A stretch of DNA of 64,000 bases from Chiridota heheva (lineage: Eukaryota > Echinodermata > Holothuroidea > Apodida > Chiridotidae). A program made the translations under genes and the position numbers. The notes under the pieces were generated by a model. That model searched no databases. It was given only the letters and a program-made list of their open reading frames with translations, and had not been told where the DNA came from. The stretch is taken from NCBI GenBank assembly GCA_020152595.1, contig JAIGNY010000060.1, positions 1 through 64,000 of the forward strand, read 5' to 3'. This document shows, piece by piece, positions 50,690 through 63,574 of this stretch; positions within the stretch are counted from its first letter, which is position 1; each line of letters starts with the position of its first letter.

Positions 50690-51090
50690 AACCTCTGTAA
50701 CACCATCTGCCTAGCTAAGGAACCAAATGTTTATAAATATCAATAAATGCAAGTACAAACAACCTTTTGTTTACTCCATATGTTTTGAAACACATACATT
50801 TAGTCCCAAAATATTGTCAATATACATATTGGCAGGTATCTGTCTATGTAAAGACCCAAATGCTTTATGAAAATTAATAAATGCAACATATAAACAACCT
50901 CTTTGTTTACTCAAATATTTTGAAACCATTGTATCTAGTGTAAAAACATTACCAATTGATACATGACTCTTTTTAATTATCAAATCAAAATGGTAAAATC
51001 TCCAGTAAAATATTTTAGCAAAAACAAAGATGAGACTAATGGCTCTATAATAATCAATGGGGTCACTTGCATGGTCCACTCTTACAAATT
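50690..51090 (-). mobile_element. LINE reverse transcriptase remnant, internally duplicated
   Basis: Minus strand 51079-50771 encodes DPIDYYRAISLI (the NYRPISL motif), a TLDTMVSKYLSKQRGCLYVA stretch and FINFHKAFGSL, matching the FxDFxKAFDS catalytic block with Asp replaced by Gly. The stretch at 50735-50795 repeats part of 50870-50930 (CAATAAATGCAA to ATTTTGAAAC). Clade unclear. Confidence 0.75.
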
Positions 51091-51429
51091 AAAACATTTA
51101 CAGTGGTTTTGACATGTTTGATATTAAAAAGGTTAAGTAGAATACTAATCATATATGGGGAATTGATTTAAAAAATATAAAACGTTTTGAAATAATTTAC
51201 TGGAGATATATCTTGCACATTCCACTTCGTTTAACAGTTACTTGAAAGGATCTCTTATTCACTTGATGCAATAATAAACACATCTTTTTGAGTGTTTGGT
51301 AGTTTTCATTTTTGCTCCATTTAAACAATTATCAATTGAGACCTTATTCCAACCATGTGTTACACTGGAGAGGGGTTGTAAGTTAAATGCCTGTGTTTTA
51401 TACCCCCTTCCAATATCTACAATTGGTTG

Positions 51430-53465
51430 ATAATTACGTCCACCCCTGATACAAAGGTTGCAGATATCAACGACCCACTTCCACCCATGGTACCAATGTT
51501 TCATGAATCAACCACCACTTCATCCCTGATACCAAGGTTATCAGATATCAACCAGCCACTCCACCACTAATATCCCAATGTTTCAGATATCAACCACCAC
51601 TCCACCCTTGATCCCAATGTTTCAGATATCAACCTTTCCTTCGACACCTAATACCAATGTTTCAGATAACAACCATTCAATCCACCGCTCGCTGAAACCA
51701 ATGTTCCAGATATCACCCCCTTCCTCCCCCCCCCCCCACCACTGATTTCAATGTTTCGGACTTCAAACCAGCCACTCCACCACTGATACCAATGTTTTAA
51801 ATATCAACCACCCACTCCACCCTGATACAAATGTTTCAGATGTTGACCACTCACTCTACCCCTGATACCAAGGTTTCAGATATCAACCACCCACTCCACC
51901 CTTGATACCAATGTTACAGATATCAATCATCCATTCTACCCCTGATACCAATATTTCAGATATTAAGTATCCATTCCACCCATGATTTCAACCGCCCACT
52001 CCACCCCTGATGCCAAGGTTTCAGATATCAACAACGTACCCCACATCTGATACAAAGGTTTCAGATATCGACCATCCACCCCACCCCTGATATCAATGTT
52101 CCAGATATTAGGCACCCACTCCACCCGAATACCATGGTTTCAGATATCATCCACTCACTACACCCCTGATGCCAATGTTTCAGATATCAACAAATTACTC
52201 CATACCTGATACGAAGGGTTCAAATATCAACCAGCCATTCCTCCTCTGATATCAATGTTTCAGATATCAACCAGCCACTCCACCACTGATACCAATGTTT
52301 CAGGTATCAACCACCACTCAACCCTTGATACCAATGTTTCAGATATTAAACACCAACTCTTAAAACACCTCCCTAACAAGGCCACCGCTACCCTACTCAC
52401 CATCCTCAACACATTTGGTCCTCACATTCCTTTCCCTTATCTGGTGGACAGCTATCATCGCCCCGTCCCCAAACCGGGGAAGGACAGTACTGATCCTCCA
52501 GCTACCACTCCATTGCCCTCACATGCTGTCTGTGTCAAATTATGGAAAGGATCATTAACCAGAGACAAAACTGTTCCTTGAGACCAACAGAATCCTCTCC
52601 CTTCACCAAAGCGGCTTCCGGAAACGTCGCAATACCCTGGACCAGTTAATTACGCTCGACGTTGCTTTGCAAAAAGAAACACCTCATTGCCATCTTTTTT
52701 GACCTCGAGAAAGCTTTCGACACTACTTGGAAATACGTCATTACCCACAAACTTCACACCATCGGCCTCAGAGGCCACCTCCCAATCTTTATTCAAAACT
52801 TCCTCGCACCCAGGCAGTTCCAAGTTCGTATTGGCCACACCCTCTCCATCCCCTGTCCCCAAGAAGAGGGTGTCTCCAAGACAGCATCCTCTCTTCAACC
52901 CGAGCATTAACAACATTGCGGACAGCCTTGGCTCCAACATCAAACGTGCCCTCTACGTGGACGACTTCTACAACTCCCCTAGCTTTCCTCTTGTCGAAAA
53001 TAGGCTCCAACTCAGCCTCAGCAACAATCGGTTTTAAATTCTCCAAAGACAAGACAGTCTGCAAGACTGTGCTCAATGACAAATCCCAAGTTGATTACAC
53101 TAAGTTCTTGGGTTTAAATTCTCCAAACCAACTAAAAAAACAGTCTGCATGCAGTGACCTCTTTATCAATGTTTGTTATTTCAATTAACCAATCACCCCA
53201 TCCCTGATACCAATGGTTCAGATATCAACCAATCACTCCACCTCTGAACAGGTATCAACCAAACCTCGTGCTCAATTGCAATCGCATCCCCAAAGTTGAC
53301 TACACTAAGTCCCTAATACCAATGTTTCAGATATCAACCAGAATATCACTCCACCCCTGACAGCAATGGTTGAGATATCAACCAACCCACCCCCAGCAAT
53401 GGTTGATCAACCACCCACCCAGTGGTTCAATGATAACAACCAAGGTTCAGATATCAACCAGTCAT
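51430..53465. repeat. Minisatellite, about 40-bp unit, interrupted by a LINE fragment
   Basis: Unit GATACCAATGTTTCAGATAT plus CAACCACCCACTCCACCCCT, degenerate, about 22 copies before 52360 and about 6 after 53187. Confidence 0.9.
52361..53187 (+). mobile_element. Degraded second copy of the I-clade LINE (RT segment)
   Basis: Corresponds to about 4837-5660 of the LINE at 1745-7347: KHLPNKATATLLTIL, KPGKD, FFDLEKAFDTTWKYV, and a broken YVDD region near 52950. The copy has internal deletions (for example in PQGSILS) and ends inside the array. A further 60-base scrap resembling 5636-5690 lies at about 53255-53312. Confidence 0.85.
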
Positions 53466-54342
53466 GGATGGAAGGAAAACTCAATCTTTAGAAGGTCTTC
53501 AGCAGTTCTTGGTATTTGGTAGTTGAAAGCTCGGAAATCATACTCATACATTTGACACAATTTTTGAAAATCGATTTCGGAAATAGACTGAAAATGACTG
53601 TAAATAAAAGATGGTTCTGCACTCCTTGTATGTGATTTATTTGCGTTTCCAAACTGATATTCTGTGAGGTTTAATGTGAAGTATTTTGTCAGTATCATTT
53701 TCCGCAGTTTCCATTCTTCCTATAAAATCATAGTTATACCTACACGGCCTGGAACGTATATAAATAGGCGTCCAGTGTGATTTATAAATTTTTTGAACGT
53801 ATTATATATCGGATGAACTGAGAAAAGGATACAACGTCCGAAATATTGACATTCTTTAGAGATAACTGAATTTTTTTTGCAAGTGATTTCGAAGATTCCA
53901 AGTAAAGGTGTTCCACAAACTTATCCCGATATGCTGAGACAAGGCGCGTGAATGGGTGACGAACAAATAACACTTTCTTGTAGTTTTTTAATTTAGACTT
54001 GAGTGCCTCCTGATTCACCTTTGACAGTGACATCAAATTGGACCACATTTTTAGTATCTCGGATCGTGTCGGTTGTTTGTCGCGTTTGTATTGAGCGTTG
54101 AGGTCATGCATGAAAATTAACCAATTTGTTGAGCCAATTTTGTTGACAATGCTGACAATAAACCTGTAGCGGTCGTTCCAAATCATAGTATCTAAATTTC
54201 CTCCATGAGCAATTATCTCTCTAAAATCTGTTTTGTTGTCAAGATCAGCAAATGATTCTCCAATGCTTTGACAAAACTGGCGAAGGTGCGTCTTTCGTTG
54301 GTCCATAAGGTTCATAAAAGGTATAAATGAATTAACAGGTTG
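53462..54342 (-). pseudogene. Carbohydrate sulfotransferase (Sulfotransfer_2 family), last exon, two frameshifts
   Basis: Family members are Golgi type II enzymes that move sulfate from PAPS to glycan hydroxyls (CHST8-14 and HNK-1 type). The exon starts at a good acceptor (TTCATATTCCAG on the minus strand) at 54342. The first frame gives the 5'-phosphosulfate site VNKIGSTNW (usual VPKxGCTNW) and the 3'-phosphate site FVRHPFTRLVSAYRDKF, then FSQFIRYI. At 53789-53794, an A6 run on the minus strand, the frame slips to SHWTPIYIRSRPCRYNYDFI and GRMET, family hallmarks. At about 53665-53680 it slips again to a tail ending MYEYDFRAFNYQIP. The membrane anchor exon was not found. Both slips are single-base, so this is either a recent pseudogene or assembly error. 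Confidence 0.8.
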
Positions 54343-55770
54343 CTGGAATATGAAGAAGGAAATAGTTTTGTTATATATTCTCTGGAAATTATTGTATCAA
54401 AGATTAGTGGCATTACTAATTGATTTATCTGTCTAACTATTACTAATTCATTTTTGTTTTTCTCATGTATGAAAACGTTCCGGTTCTTGTATTTACTCCC
54501 AACTGCCCACAAACAGCCCTGAAACATTTTCTGTCACGTTTTTCTCAAAAATGGATGGGTCTTAAATTTTTCAAGTCTTTCATGATGATTGGTTGTTGTT
54601 CACCATGTTGATTCAATGATATTTCGATGGGTTAATTACTTTTTGGACAAAAGTTTATCTTCAAACGAATGAAATGTGAGATTAAAGATATGGACTGATG
54701 AATATAAATATGTCCGTACCCTTAAGTACCCAGAAACGTATTCTGTTCTGACAGTTAAGAGGCTATCACGTGGTAGACTATGAACAAATATAGGTCTACA
54801 TGCCAGCTTCATTTCGAGTTTAATGTTTACTGATAAAATTGTGATTCTGTTTAGATAAGCCATTACTTACTATATAATAATTAACCTCCAGCTTAATGAT
54901 AAATTATTCAACAAGAAAATTGTCGTTATATAGCAAAATGTAATGAATATTGTAATTTTAATTCTAATATCTTATTAGAAATTGCTAAATGTATTAAGGA
55001 TTACGCGGAACTATAAAAAGGCAACTACAGTAAAAGCTACGAAACGTGACGGACAGTGTGGTTACAATATTACAACCACGATTTCTAGTTTGAACGGAAT
55101 GTTCCGTTCCTACACTATCTAGCAGCGGGGCGCGGGTGGCGGGCACTAAAAGTTTACACAAATTTGTCTGTTTGATCTTATGTGATGTATAACGTGGTAT
55201 AGCTGCCCCTCGAGTCACCCCAAAATAATATCCAGGAATTGCGAATATTATCAGGACTAAATGAGAAAGTATGTCTAAATTTTCACTGATAGGGGTGGGG
55301 AGTGGAAGGTTAATCTGTTAATACAGGTTTAAAGACGCATTAGAAGTTTAACAAACATTAGGTATGTTAGACAAGTAGTAAAACAATGATAAGGTTTTTT
55401 TAGGGTGGTAACCACCTGCAGCAGACTCTACGCAGCAGTAATGTTTCCACAGAGCTTTCAACTTTCCTTAAAGGAATAATATATTGAAGTAGTGCCTTTA
55501 AAGGTTGCTTTGTTTGCAGAAATGTGCTAAACAATGTAATATTGCTCTTTCTCAGCAGATAGACATGCAGTGATGAAAATGACAAAGCAATACGATTAGA
55601 AATTGTATGGTTAACATATTTACCCGGACACTGACAACTAACTGATGTATGTTGTTGTCTGTTTCGAAGAACTCCCTCGTCAAGATGTTATCTGTTATGA
55701 AAGAGAACAAAAATAGGTGGTTATCAAAAATATCCAACTGTCAAGACTTATATGGTTTTAAACTTAAACT
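54343..55770. other. Upstream flank or intron of the sulfotransferase
   Basis: No exon with a signal anchor could be identified on the minus strand. AT-rich, otherwise featureless. Confidence 0.45.
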
Positions 55771-56245
55771 GCAACCAGTTTGGTCCACGCTCCCGGTCGG
55801 AAGATCAAGACATGCGTAGTGACCATATTTTAAAATTGTTGCTAATAAGTTCAGCCGTTACTTTTTTTTTTGGCTTGTAAAATTTTGTAATTCTAAAGTT
55901 GTAGTCTTTGGGAATGATATTGAAATTAATATATCGGTACAATTTGAGCTTTTGCTGGTGATTAAAATGTTAAATTCTGCTCTCAAAAAATATTGAAATT
56001 AATTTTTAAAGAAAAGTCAAATGGTGAAAATTAAATTTCCGCTGGTGAAAATAATTTTATCGTCTGTTACACCAATACAATTTGAATTATTTGCAAAATT
56101 TTTCCTACCTTTGTCTTAAACCTATTTAACGTTATTTATTTTTTAGAGCAATTTGAATTTGGAAAGATGCATTGTGGGATATAATGACAACGAATCTCTT
56201 GATCGGGAGATCTCCTATTCGGGAGCGTGGACCGGACTGGCAACC
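55771..56245. mobile_element. MITE, about 475 bp, 25-bp inverted ends
   Basis: GCAACCAGTTTGGTCCACGC and TCCCG at 55771-55795 is inverted at 56220-56245 (CGGGAGCGTGGACCGGACTGGC) with a few mismatches. A second inverted block, GATCAAG/CTTGATC, lies just inside. Non-coding interior. Confidence 0.7.
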
Positions 56246-58510
56246 TTCAGTTTGAGCAAAGCTCTGTGAACACTCATGAGGATTTGTAAGACAGAGATTG
56301 CCAATCTCTAAACATTTCTTGCTTAAATATCTAATTTTGATATTATAGTCTGTCAGTTAGATGAGTATTTGAGAGTTTTCTCAACTATGCAATTTTGATG
56401 TACTCAGTGGTTTACCAACATGGTAACATGGTACAGCTATGTATCTCTGCAATAATCCAAACATTTTCGAACGTTCATTGTGATGAAGTTTCAAGTTTTA
56501 AATAAAAATAATAATATTCAAAACCAGACACTGATTGATTGAAATTTTATATTATTTTTTGAATATGTATATAAACCTAGTATATCAGAAGGTCCAAAGG
56601 TGAAGCAGTAGTGTGGTTGCAGAAGCCCCAGAAGCTATTCAAATTTCGAGCGTTTTATCATAGGTTTTTTCGCAGCAGATAACATACTTGGATACTCAAC
56701 TGGTGCCACAGATTCATGGAAATGTTTCAATTATCATCCAAGCATGCTTTTTACTTTTGTAGATATTACCTATTATAAAAGAAGGTTGAAGGTTGGATCC
56801 TTTTAAGGATCACCAAGCCCAACAAATGAAGAGTTACTTTTGTGATGGAAATTCAACCTTTTTTGCTACAGGGCGACAAATTTCCATATTTTGTTGAGGA
56901 CGAAATCAATTGATCGTATCTTATCTTATTACATAGTGCATGAAAGCGTCTACGAGCTGATGAGTGAAGCACTGACTTTCCGGATTTAAAAGGGGCAATC
57001 CATGAAAGAATTGCCAGTGTCTTATCGTGGGAAAATTCAAGCAGCAAATGAATTATTTTGATATTGAAAACGGGCCTCATACACATTTTCAATCATCTTG
57101 TTCTGTTTTTAAAGAACAGGAAGAAAAGGATAACAACACTTTTAGTTTAATATGAAGAAAATATATATATGAATCATGAAAATGATAACATAAAGTTCAT
57201 GAAATTGGTTAGATATATTGGACATTTTACAGCATTTTAAATTTGTAGGCGTTTCATAAAAATTATTGCATAAAAATTATTCCATTTTATGTAAATGACT
57301 TTACACAACTAATGGAAGAGCAAACTATGCATTTCCTTATGTCAAATTTGTGTGTTTCAATCCATCACTAACTAACGTTCTTTGAATGGGAGCTGTTGAA
57401 TACGACCAATTTTAAGAAAATATTTAGCAGAAGGAAACAATCTGACGATATACCAAATACCTTTATGTGTATATTACCTAGTATCAAACAAAACACTATA
57501 TGACCATATGCAGGGAGATCCACATATTAAATAAGTCCATTGGATTTTATCTGCCATGCATGGCTCTCAGTCATTTGAAACAATTTTAATCTTTATGACA
57601 GTCAAATTGTGTCATGCGTAAAAAATCAATTCAAAACATTTATTATGTGTTATTTCAGAACTAAAAGTGTTAGCTTGGAAATTATAAAAACTGAACTGCT
57701 GAGATTTTTATGTTTATTTAATCACATAGAAATTGTTATGTACATGTCAAGGCAGTTTTTTTTTTAAGGCACAATTTCACAGAAAATGAAGTCTTTCTTA
57801 GAATGTAATGTCAATTGCAGAAAAACTTAGTCTTTTTAGGAAGATACTGATTAGTTTGATACGTTATAAAAAAGTATAGCACTTGCTCGCATTTGGCCTG
57901 AAGAGATATGACAGTTTTACAACAGACAATTGTATACATGAGAGTAGCCTAACTTGTAATTTGAATAATTTTGTTGTTGTGTGGACATCTCAACGTGCAG
58001 AGGCAAAATTAGAAAACTTCTAAAGTCTATTAAAATTACTGAAATACCAATATGTTATAACTTGAACCCCAGTGTATTGCAACCATGTTTGTACATACTT
58101 TTTTTACTGCATTTTAAAGATAGTTTCACAAGGTTTCATCAACAAATCGTAAGTTAAGTTCGAATAAAAACTTTGTTTTGATGTTTGAATAATAGTTTAT
58201 GACTAGTTGTACATAGTTAATAATTATCACCATGATATTGATATAAAAGTTACTAATCATTTCCGTTGCTGACAACTTGACATGCTTATGTTCCTTGAAT
58301 TTGAGGTTCAATTGAGTACTCAGAAAACTTTAATATGCACATTTTAAAAGTAAAGGTAGTAATATTTTCATTTCTCTATTATCTTTATTATACAGAAACC
58401 ATTATTGTATCATTAACGGTTACCCAGGAATGTTACGAAATTAAACAATTCAAAACTGAATCATTATGTTTTACTGTGTTTTTTTTTCTTTCTGGAGAGC
58501 AGGATTTTAA
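56246..58510. other. Intergenic DNA without recognised features
   Basis: AT-rich; nothing convincing on either strand. Confidence 0.45.
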
Positions 58511-58835
58511 TTTGACCAAGGATTTAGTCAACTGGAGCCATTTTTGTAGTCAATTTGACCACAAAATGGTCAGAAGAATTGACCAAGCTGCTGTGGTTAA
58601 CAGATTGACCAAGTGTTAATGGTCAAATTTGACAAAGTGAGGAGTGAATTATGCACCGACCCATATGTGGTCAATCTGACCATGGAGAAGTTGGCTTGGT
58701 AAAAAAATATTGACCACGCTAACTTGGTCAAATTGACCACATATGGGTCGGTGCATAATTCACTCCTTACTTGGTTCAATTTTGGTCAAATTTTTACCAT
58801 ATTGTGGTAAAATTTGACCATTTTGTTTTTAGAGT
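58511..58835. mobile_element. Fold-back element with perfect 36-bp arms and many TTGACC words
   Basis: 58640-58675 is the exact inverted complement of 58732-58767, with a 56-base loop. TTGACC or its complement GGTCAA (or a one-base variant) occurs about 15 times across 325 bases, largely as near-palindromic pairs. No coding potential. Confidence 0.75.
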
Positions 58836-59899
58836 GTGAAATGTATAAATGCTCCAAAAACGATAGATTTTTTCATATAGTTGGACAAATTTATTTGGGG
58901 CAAGGCATACAGCTCACAGCTCTTACGACATTGTATGTACTATTACTATATAATTTTGCAAGTTATTGGAGAGAGTTAAGGCCCTACCTGCCCCATAGAT
59001 TCATACGGTTCTATAATTCCTTTTGACGTACCTTTTGTCCAAAACGTTTTGACCATTAATAAGAGTAACATGAGCAATACACAGACGCGAAAGATAACTA
59101 CCGGCCTTGTCCCGAGACCTGTTAAGAAAGAGACGTCGAAAACATTTCCATCTGCTACACTTAACATGCAGTGTACATTGAATGCTAATTGAATGTCAGT
59201 CCATTGATCAGACTTGGGAGTTGGAAATCTACAATATACTCAAAACAAAACTAGATAATCCATTACTGTCTCCTGTTTATTTTTCGAGAAGCCACGTTAT
59301 AAAGGTCTCATGTAGTTTAAGATAATTATGATTTAATGATTAATAACAATTACCCACTTATACACAATATACAGAAACATATACACACTTTTTCTTATTT
59401 CAAATTTCCAAAACATTGACGAATAAAACTTTTGATCGTTTCCTCTTGGGGATGTGAATTTCTTACATTAGTACAGACAGTGCTTAAAAACTTGTTGTGC
59501 ACATTTCAGGCTTTAAATTACGCATCATTCCACAAGATTAACTTTGCTTCAAAGGACATTTCATACTCCTTGGGAGATGCTGCTCCCTTTAATAAAAACT
59601 CTTTTGTGTTGGGTGGAAATCAAACACATGGTTCATTGAACAGCTTGTACAATAATGTTTTTCTGTATAAGAAAGATCACAGTTTTTTGGTGTTCGGAAA
59701 TAAGGAAAAAGATAACTTTTACTCGCCGACGACGAGTGAACACACAATTACAATGACGGGGTCTTCACCTGCGTAATCGGTTATGATAGTAACAATGCTA
59801 TCACGAAACGCTTAATACGACCCGGACGAGAACACAGGTACGACGTATGGACAGACATAACATCAACAACCAATTCAATGTCCACGGCCTTTGATAATC
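58836..59899. other. Intergenic DNA; one unassigned open frame
   Basis: A 114-residue frame (59432-59776) follows a possible acceptor (GCACATTTCAG near 59508), but its composition and lack of any motif give no reason to call it a gene. Confidence 0.4.
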
Positions 59900-60010
59900 A
59901 GTTGTGGTGCACTGGCGTGTCTACCCAATCCAGGCTTGAATCCAGGACCCCGTGGTCTGTAGACATGTATGATAACCGCTACACCACAGTAAGTAGACTC
60001 CAACCGGCCC
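59900..60010 (-). mobile_element. tRNA-derived SINE head
   Basis: On the minus strand TGGTGTAGCGG (59986-59976) is a perfect box A and GATTCAAGCCT (59942-59932) a good box B, 33 bases apart. No cloverleaf with paired acceptor stem can be drawn, so it is SINE-like rather than a tRNA gene. The 3' body is not delimited. Confidence 0.6.
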
Positions 60011-61349
60011 TGCTCTTTATGACGGCCGGTTGAAGTGTTCCTGGTTTTAAGCAAAGCCATTTCTAATGTATGTTAAATTCTCCTACAGCACCAGTATGAA
60101 CAGTAACAACTGTTAAGAAATGTTCATCTTCCAGGAAGAAGCCACATATAGCCAAACCTCTGTATCTAATAGAGGGACCTGCATTCCTCGACAAAACTGT
60201 TCGAACCTTTTAGCATTATAAGAGTAAAATATATGATTCTAGATTATTTCTTTATTATTTTTCTTCCTTAATTTAAAAATTTACATGCCGAAATAGAAAT
60301 TGCGGGAGCATTTTTATTGACCTTTTTAGTCACATGATATTATTGATGTTTGCTCTTGGGCTGCAACAAAAGAGTCCCCATAACACTTTCTTACCTAGTG
60401 CGTCAAAACATTGCACAATAACCTTTATATCAAATGGAATTGAGAATGAAAATATTTTCGCCGTCACACTATCCTACCCATGCAGTAACCTTGGAAGCAT
60501 TTGAAATCAATCTTTAAAATATAATAAATAACATTTTTATGCCTGTAATATGAGAATAAATTAACATAATAGAATATGAAATACAAATAAATCAAGTCCA
60601 AATATGTATTTACATTATAAATTATAAGTCCGAAATCATGGCTATTAATAGGAACATTTATAACACACGAGAATATTGAAGTTATGCAGTTAATTGTTCA
60701 GGTGTTGCTATAAAATATCATAGTTTCTAATTTATGTACTAAAGTATTAAAATCATTGTGTTGGAAAACATTTGAATTTTCAAAATGGCCGTTTCGCGCC
60801 TAAAAAGCCTAGCTTTATTGTCTATTTTATCTAATATTTCGAAAACGGCGTAGTGAATATATCAAATGGGAGTGGAAAAGTTGTAGCCATGACAGTAATG
60901 AAGGTATTTTTATCAGTTTTAAGTTCTCCTAGCTAAGATATTTTTCCCAGACGTATTTCAAATTTGAAAAATGTAATATTGCATAAGGCTTTAACGTTAG
61001 GAGAGCAACGGATCATGGGAAATATCACAAAATGGCGATTTCCATGTAGCAAAATGTTCCCATTAATAGGAACATTTATGTTCCCATTAATAGGTATGTT
61101 ACCGGACTGTATAATCAAATATCAAGAAAATACATCAATCAAAATAAATAAAACAACTTGATTATATTAATGCAGTACAATTTAAAGCATACTGTAACCA
61201 ACATGTGTAGGGTATGGGTGTTTTACCTGTTGACGGTGATTTTAGGGTTATTTTTGCTGCAGATCATTTTTGTCTCGAAGAAAGAACTGCAGGAAGCAAG
61301 GTAGAGTTCAATCTGTCTCTTGTCGTCGTCGCACTGTCGTTTAATAAAG
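60011..61349. other. Intergenic DNA
   Basis: Only small repeats: TTCCCATTAATAGGAACATT duplicated at 61057-61096 and echoed near 60644. Confidence 0.45.
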
Positions 61350-61490
<141 letters not shown>

Positions 61491-61818
61491 TTTATGACCG
61501 AAAAACAAAGAAATGCAATTAAGTCAGAATTTTTTTGTGTGCAATATTTGGGCCAATTCTACGTAATGATATGAATGAGAAGCATAATTACAACTTCCAA
61601 AAATAATCAAGTCTCCCATCTCATCCCCAGATATTTTCGGAAGGGTAAGGGATGGGAGGGCAAATGAAATCGGTGTTCTATACTGATAATCATGACTATA
61701 TATCTGAAACAAAATCAGTGGCGTAGCCAGCATTTTCCTATAGCGGGTGAGGGGGCGGATTAAATTAAACCGACACAATATTTAGTGGCGTAGTTGATGC
61801 AACACCGAAGGTGTCACT

Positions 61819-62740
61819 TCGAACGCAAAGCGCTCGACTTGTCGGCGTGGGGTCCAGGGGCCGCTTAAGGGACCCTGGTGGGGTCCAGGGGGGAAGCTTT
61901 TGTAGTGGTCAAGGGGGCTTTGGTAGTGGTCAAGGGGGCGAAGCTGCCGGAAGTTCTCACAAAATTGACATTTCAAGGGAAAAAAGTATGTCACAACGCA
62001 TAGTAAGAAGGTGTATAATATAAGTCAAAATTCAGGTTAAAGAGAGCTATAATACATGTAATATACCATGTACAAAACAAAATGAAGATGCAAAGCACTC
62101 GACTTGTCAGCGTGGAGTCCAGGGGCTCGCTTAAGGGCCCCTGGTGGGGTCCAGGGGCGAAGCTCCGGTAGGGGTCGAAGCCCCCGCACTCTCGTAAAAT
62201 TGACATTTCAAAGGCAACAAAGTATGCCGCAACGCATAGTAAGAAGGTGTATTACATAATTCAAAATTCATGTAAAAGAGAGCTATAATACACCATCTGA
62301 CCATATACAAAAGAAAACCAAGGCGCAAAGCGCTCAACTTTTTGGCGTGGGATTCAGGGGCGCGCTTAAGGGCCCCTAGTGGGGTTCAGGGGCGAAGCCC
62401 CGGTTGGTATTCAGGGGGCGAAGCCCCCGGAAGCTCTTACAAAATTGACATTTCAAGGGCAAGAACGTATGTCACAACGCATAGTAAGAAAGTGTAGTCA
62501 AAATTTATGTCAAAGAGAGCTATCATACACCATATACAAAACACAAAGCGCTCGACTTATCGGCGTTGGGTCCAGCTTAAGGGCCCCGAGTGGGGTGCAG
62601 GGGCTAAGCCCCGGTTGGTGTTCAGGGGGCGAAGCCCCCGGAAGCTCTCGCTAATTTGATATTTCAAGGGTGTGTCATACAAGTTAAAATTAATATCAAA
62701 CAGAGATATATATAATACACCACATACAAAACACAAAATC
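61819..62740. repeat. GC-rich tandem repeat, 220- to 270-bp unit, 4 copies
   Basis: Units start AAAGCGCTCGACTTGTCGGC near 61825, 62091, 62323 and 62545. They contain GGGGTCCAGGGG, GGGCGAAGCCCC, AAAATTGACATTTCAAGGG, CACAACGCATAGTAAGAA and AAAGAGAGCTATAATACA. It is preceded by GTGGCGTAG words (61721, 61783) typical of invertebrate interspersed repeats. Confidence 0.88.
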
Positions 62741-63574
62741 ATCAAATCGCATGAAAATAATTTATGACAAACTTGTCTTGTCAAACTTTAAAAATGAGCT
62801 TGTTTTGTATCACGTGTACTCCGACACCCACCTCCCTCTCTCTCTTGACACCCAGCTCCACGAAAACGGGCAGTTTGGGGAAAAAGTCACCAACATCAAA
62901 TTTATGGGCCATTCTTTGTAACGTTGCATGCCGATTTTGGTGGAAATAAATCATTTGTACATTTTGGTTGATTTTTGTGAAATAGTTTGCAAATTGTGGA
63001 TGGTCATATCTGCTTGTGAACCTTTAACTACCACTACCCCTCCTCGTAGGGATTTAATCTACTGGGAAACAATAAGACGGTAATGATTGTTCGTGACATT
63101 GTTTTCACGATCTGTTGCCCGCTGTTGAGGACACTCTTTCGAGACGAAACTCGAAGTTTCTTTGATCCTTGCTTATGGTAAGACCAAAGTATAGGACAAT
63201 TAACGTCTTACCTGTAAGTCCACGGATACATCGGACAGCCATTGGTAATCAAGAATATAATAAAAACATCACACATGAGTATAAATGTATATCACGAAAC
63301 GGAAACTTTTAAAACCTATATCCTGTACAACACTTCATCATCAATGAATTTGACGAAGTAGCATTTAATACAGTTCTTTGTTATGTAATATGTTTTGTAT
63401 AGATTGTATAGCTATTGAATCTGAGACCGTGGAGAGCAGTTACTTTTAAAGCTTTAAAAGGGCTTCTATAAGCATCAACGGGCATTTTGGGGGAAAAGTC
63501 GACAGACCATCTACTTTGTATAATTTTGGGGTGCTGAATCAGAATTTTTGGTCTGTCATCTTCACAAATGACTG
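62741..63574. other. Intergenic DNA without recognised features
   Basis: No repeat or gene recognised. Confidence 0.45.

Noticed and set aside
56853..57092. Minus-strand 79-residue frame
   Set aside because: No recognisable family; length is within chance for AT-rich DNA.
59432..59776. 114-residue frame as a novel gene
   Set aside because: No motif, no clear splice or start context and no relation to neighbours.
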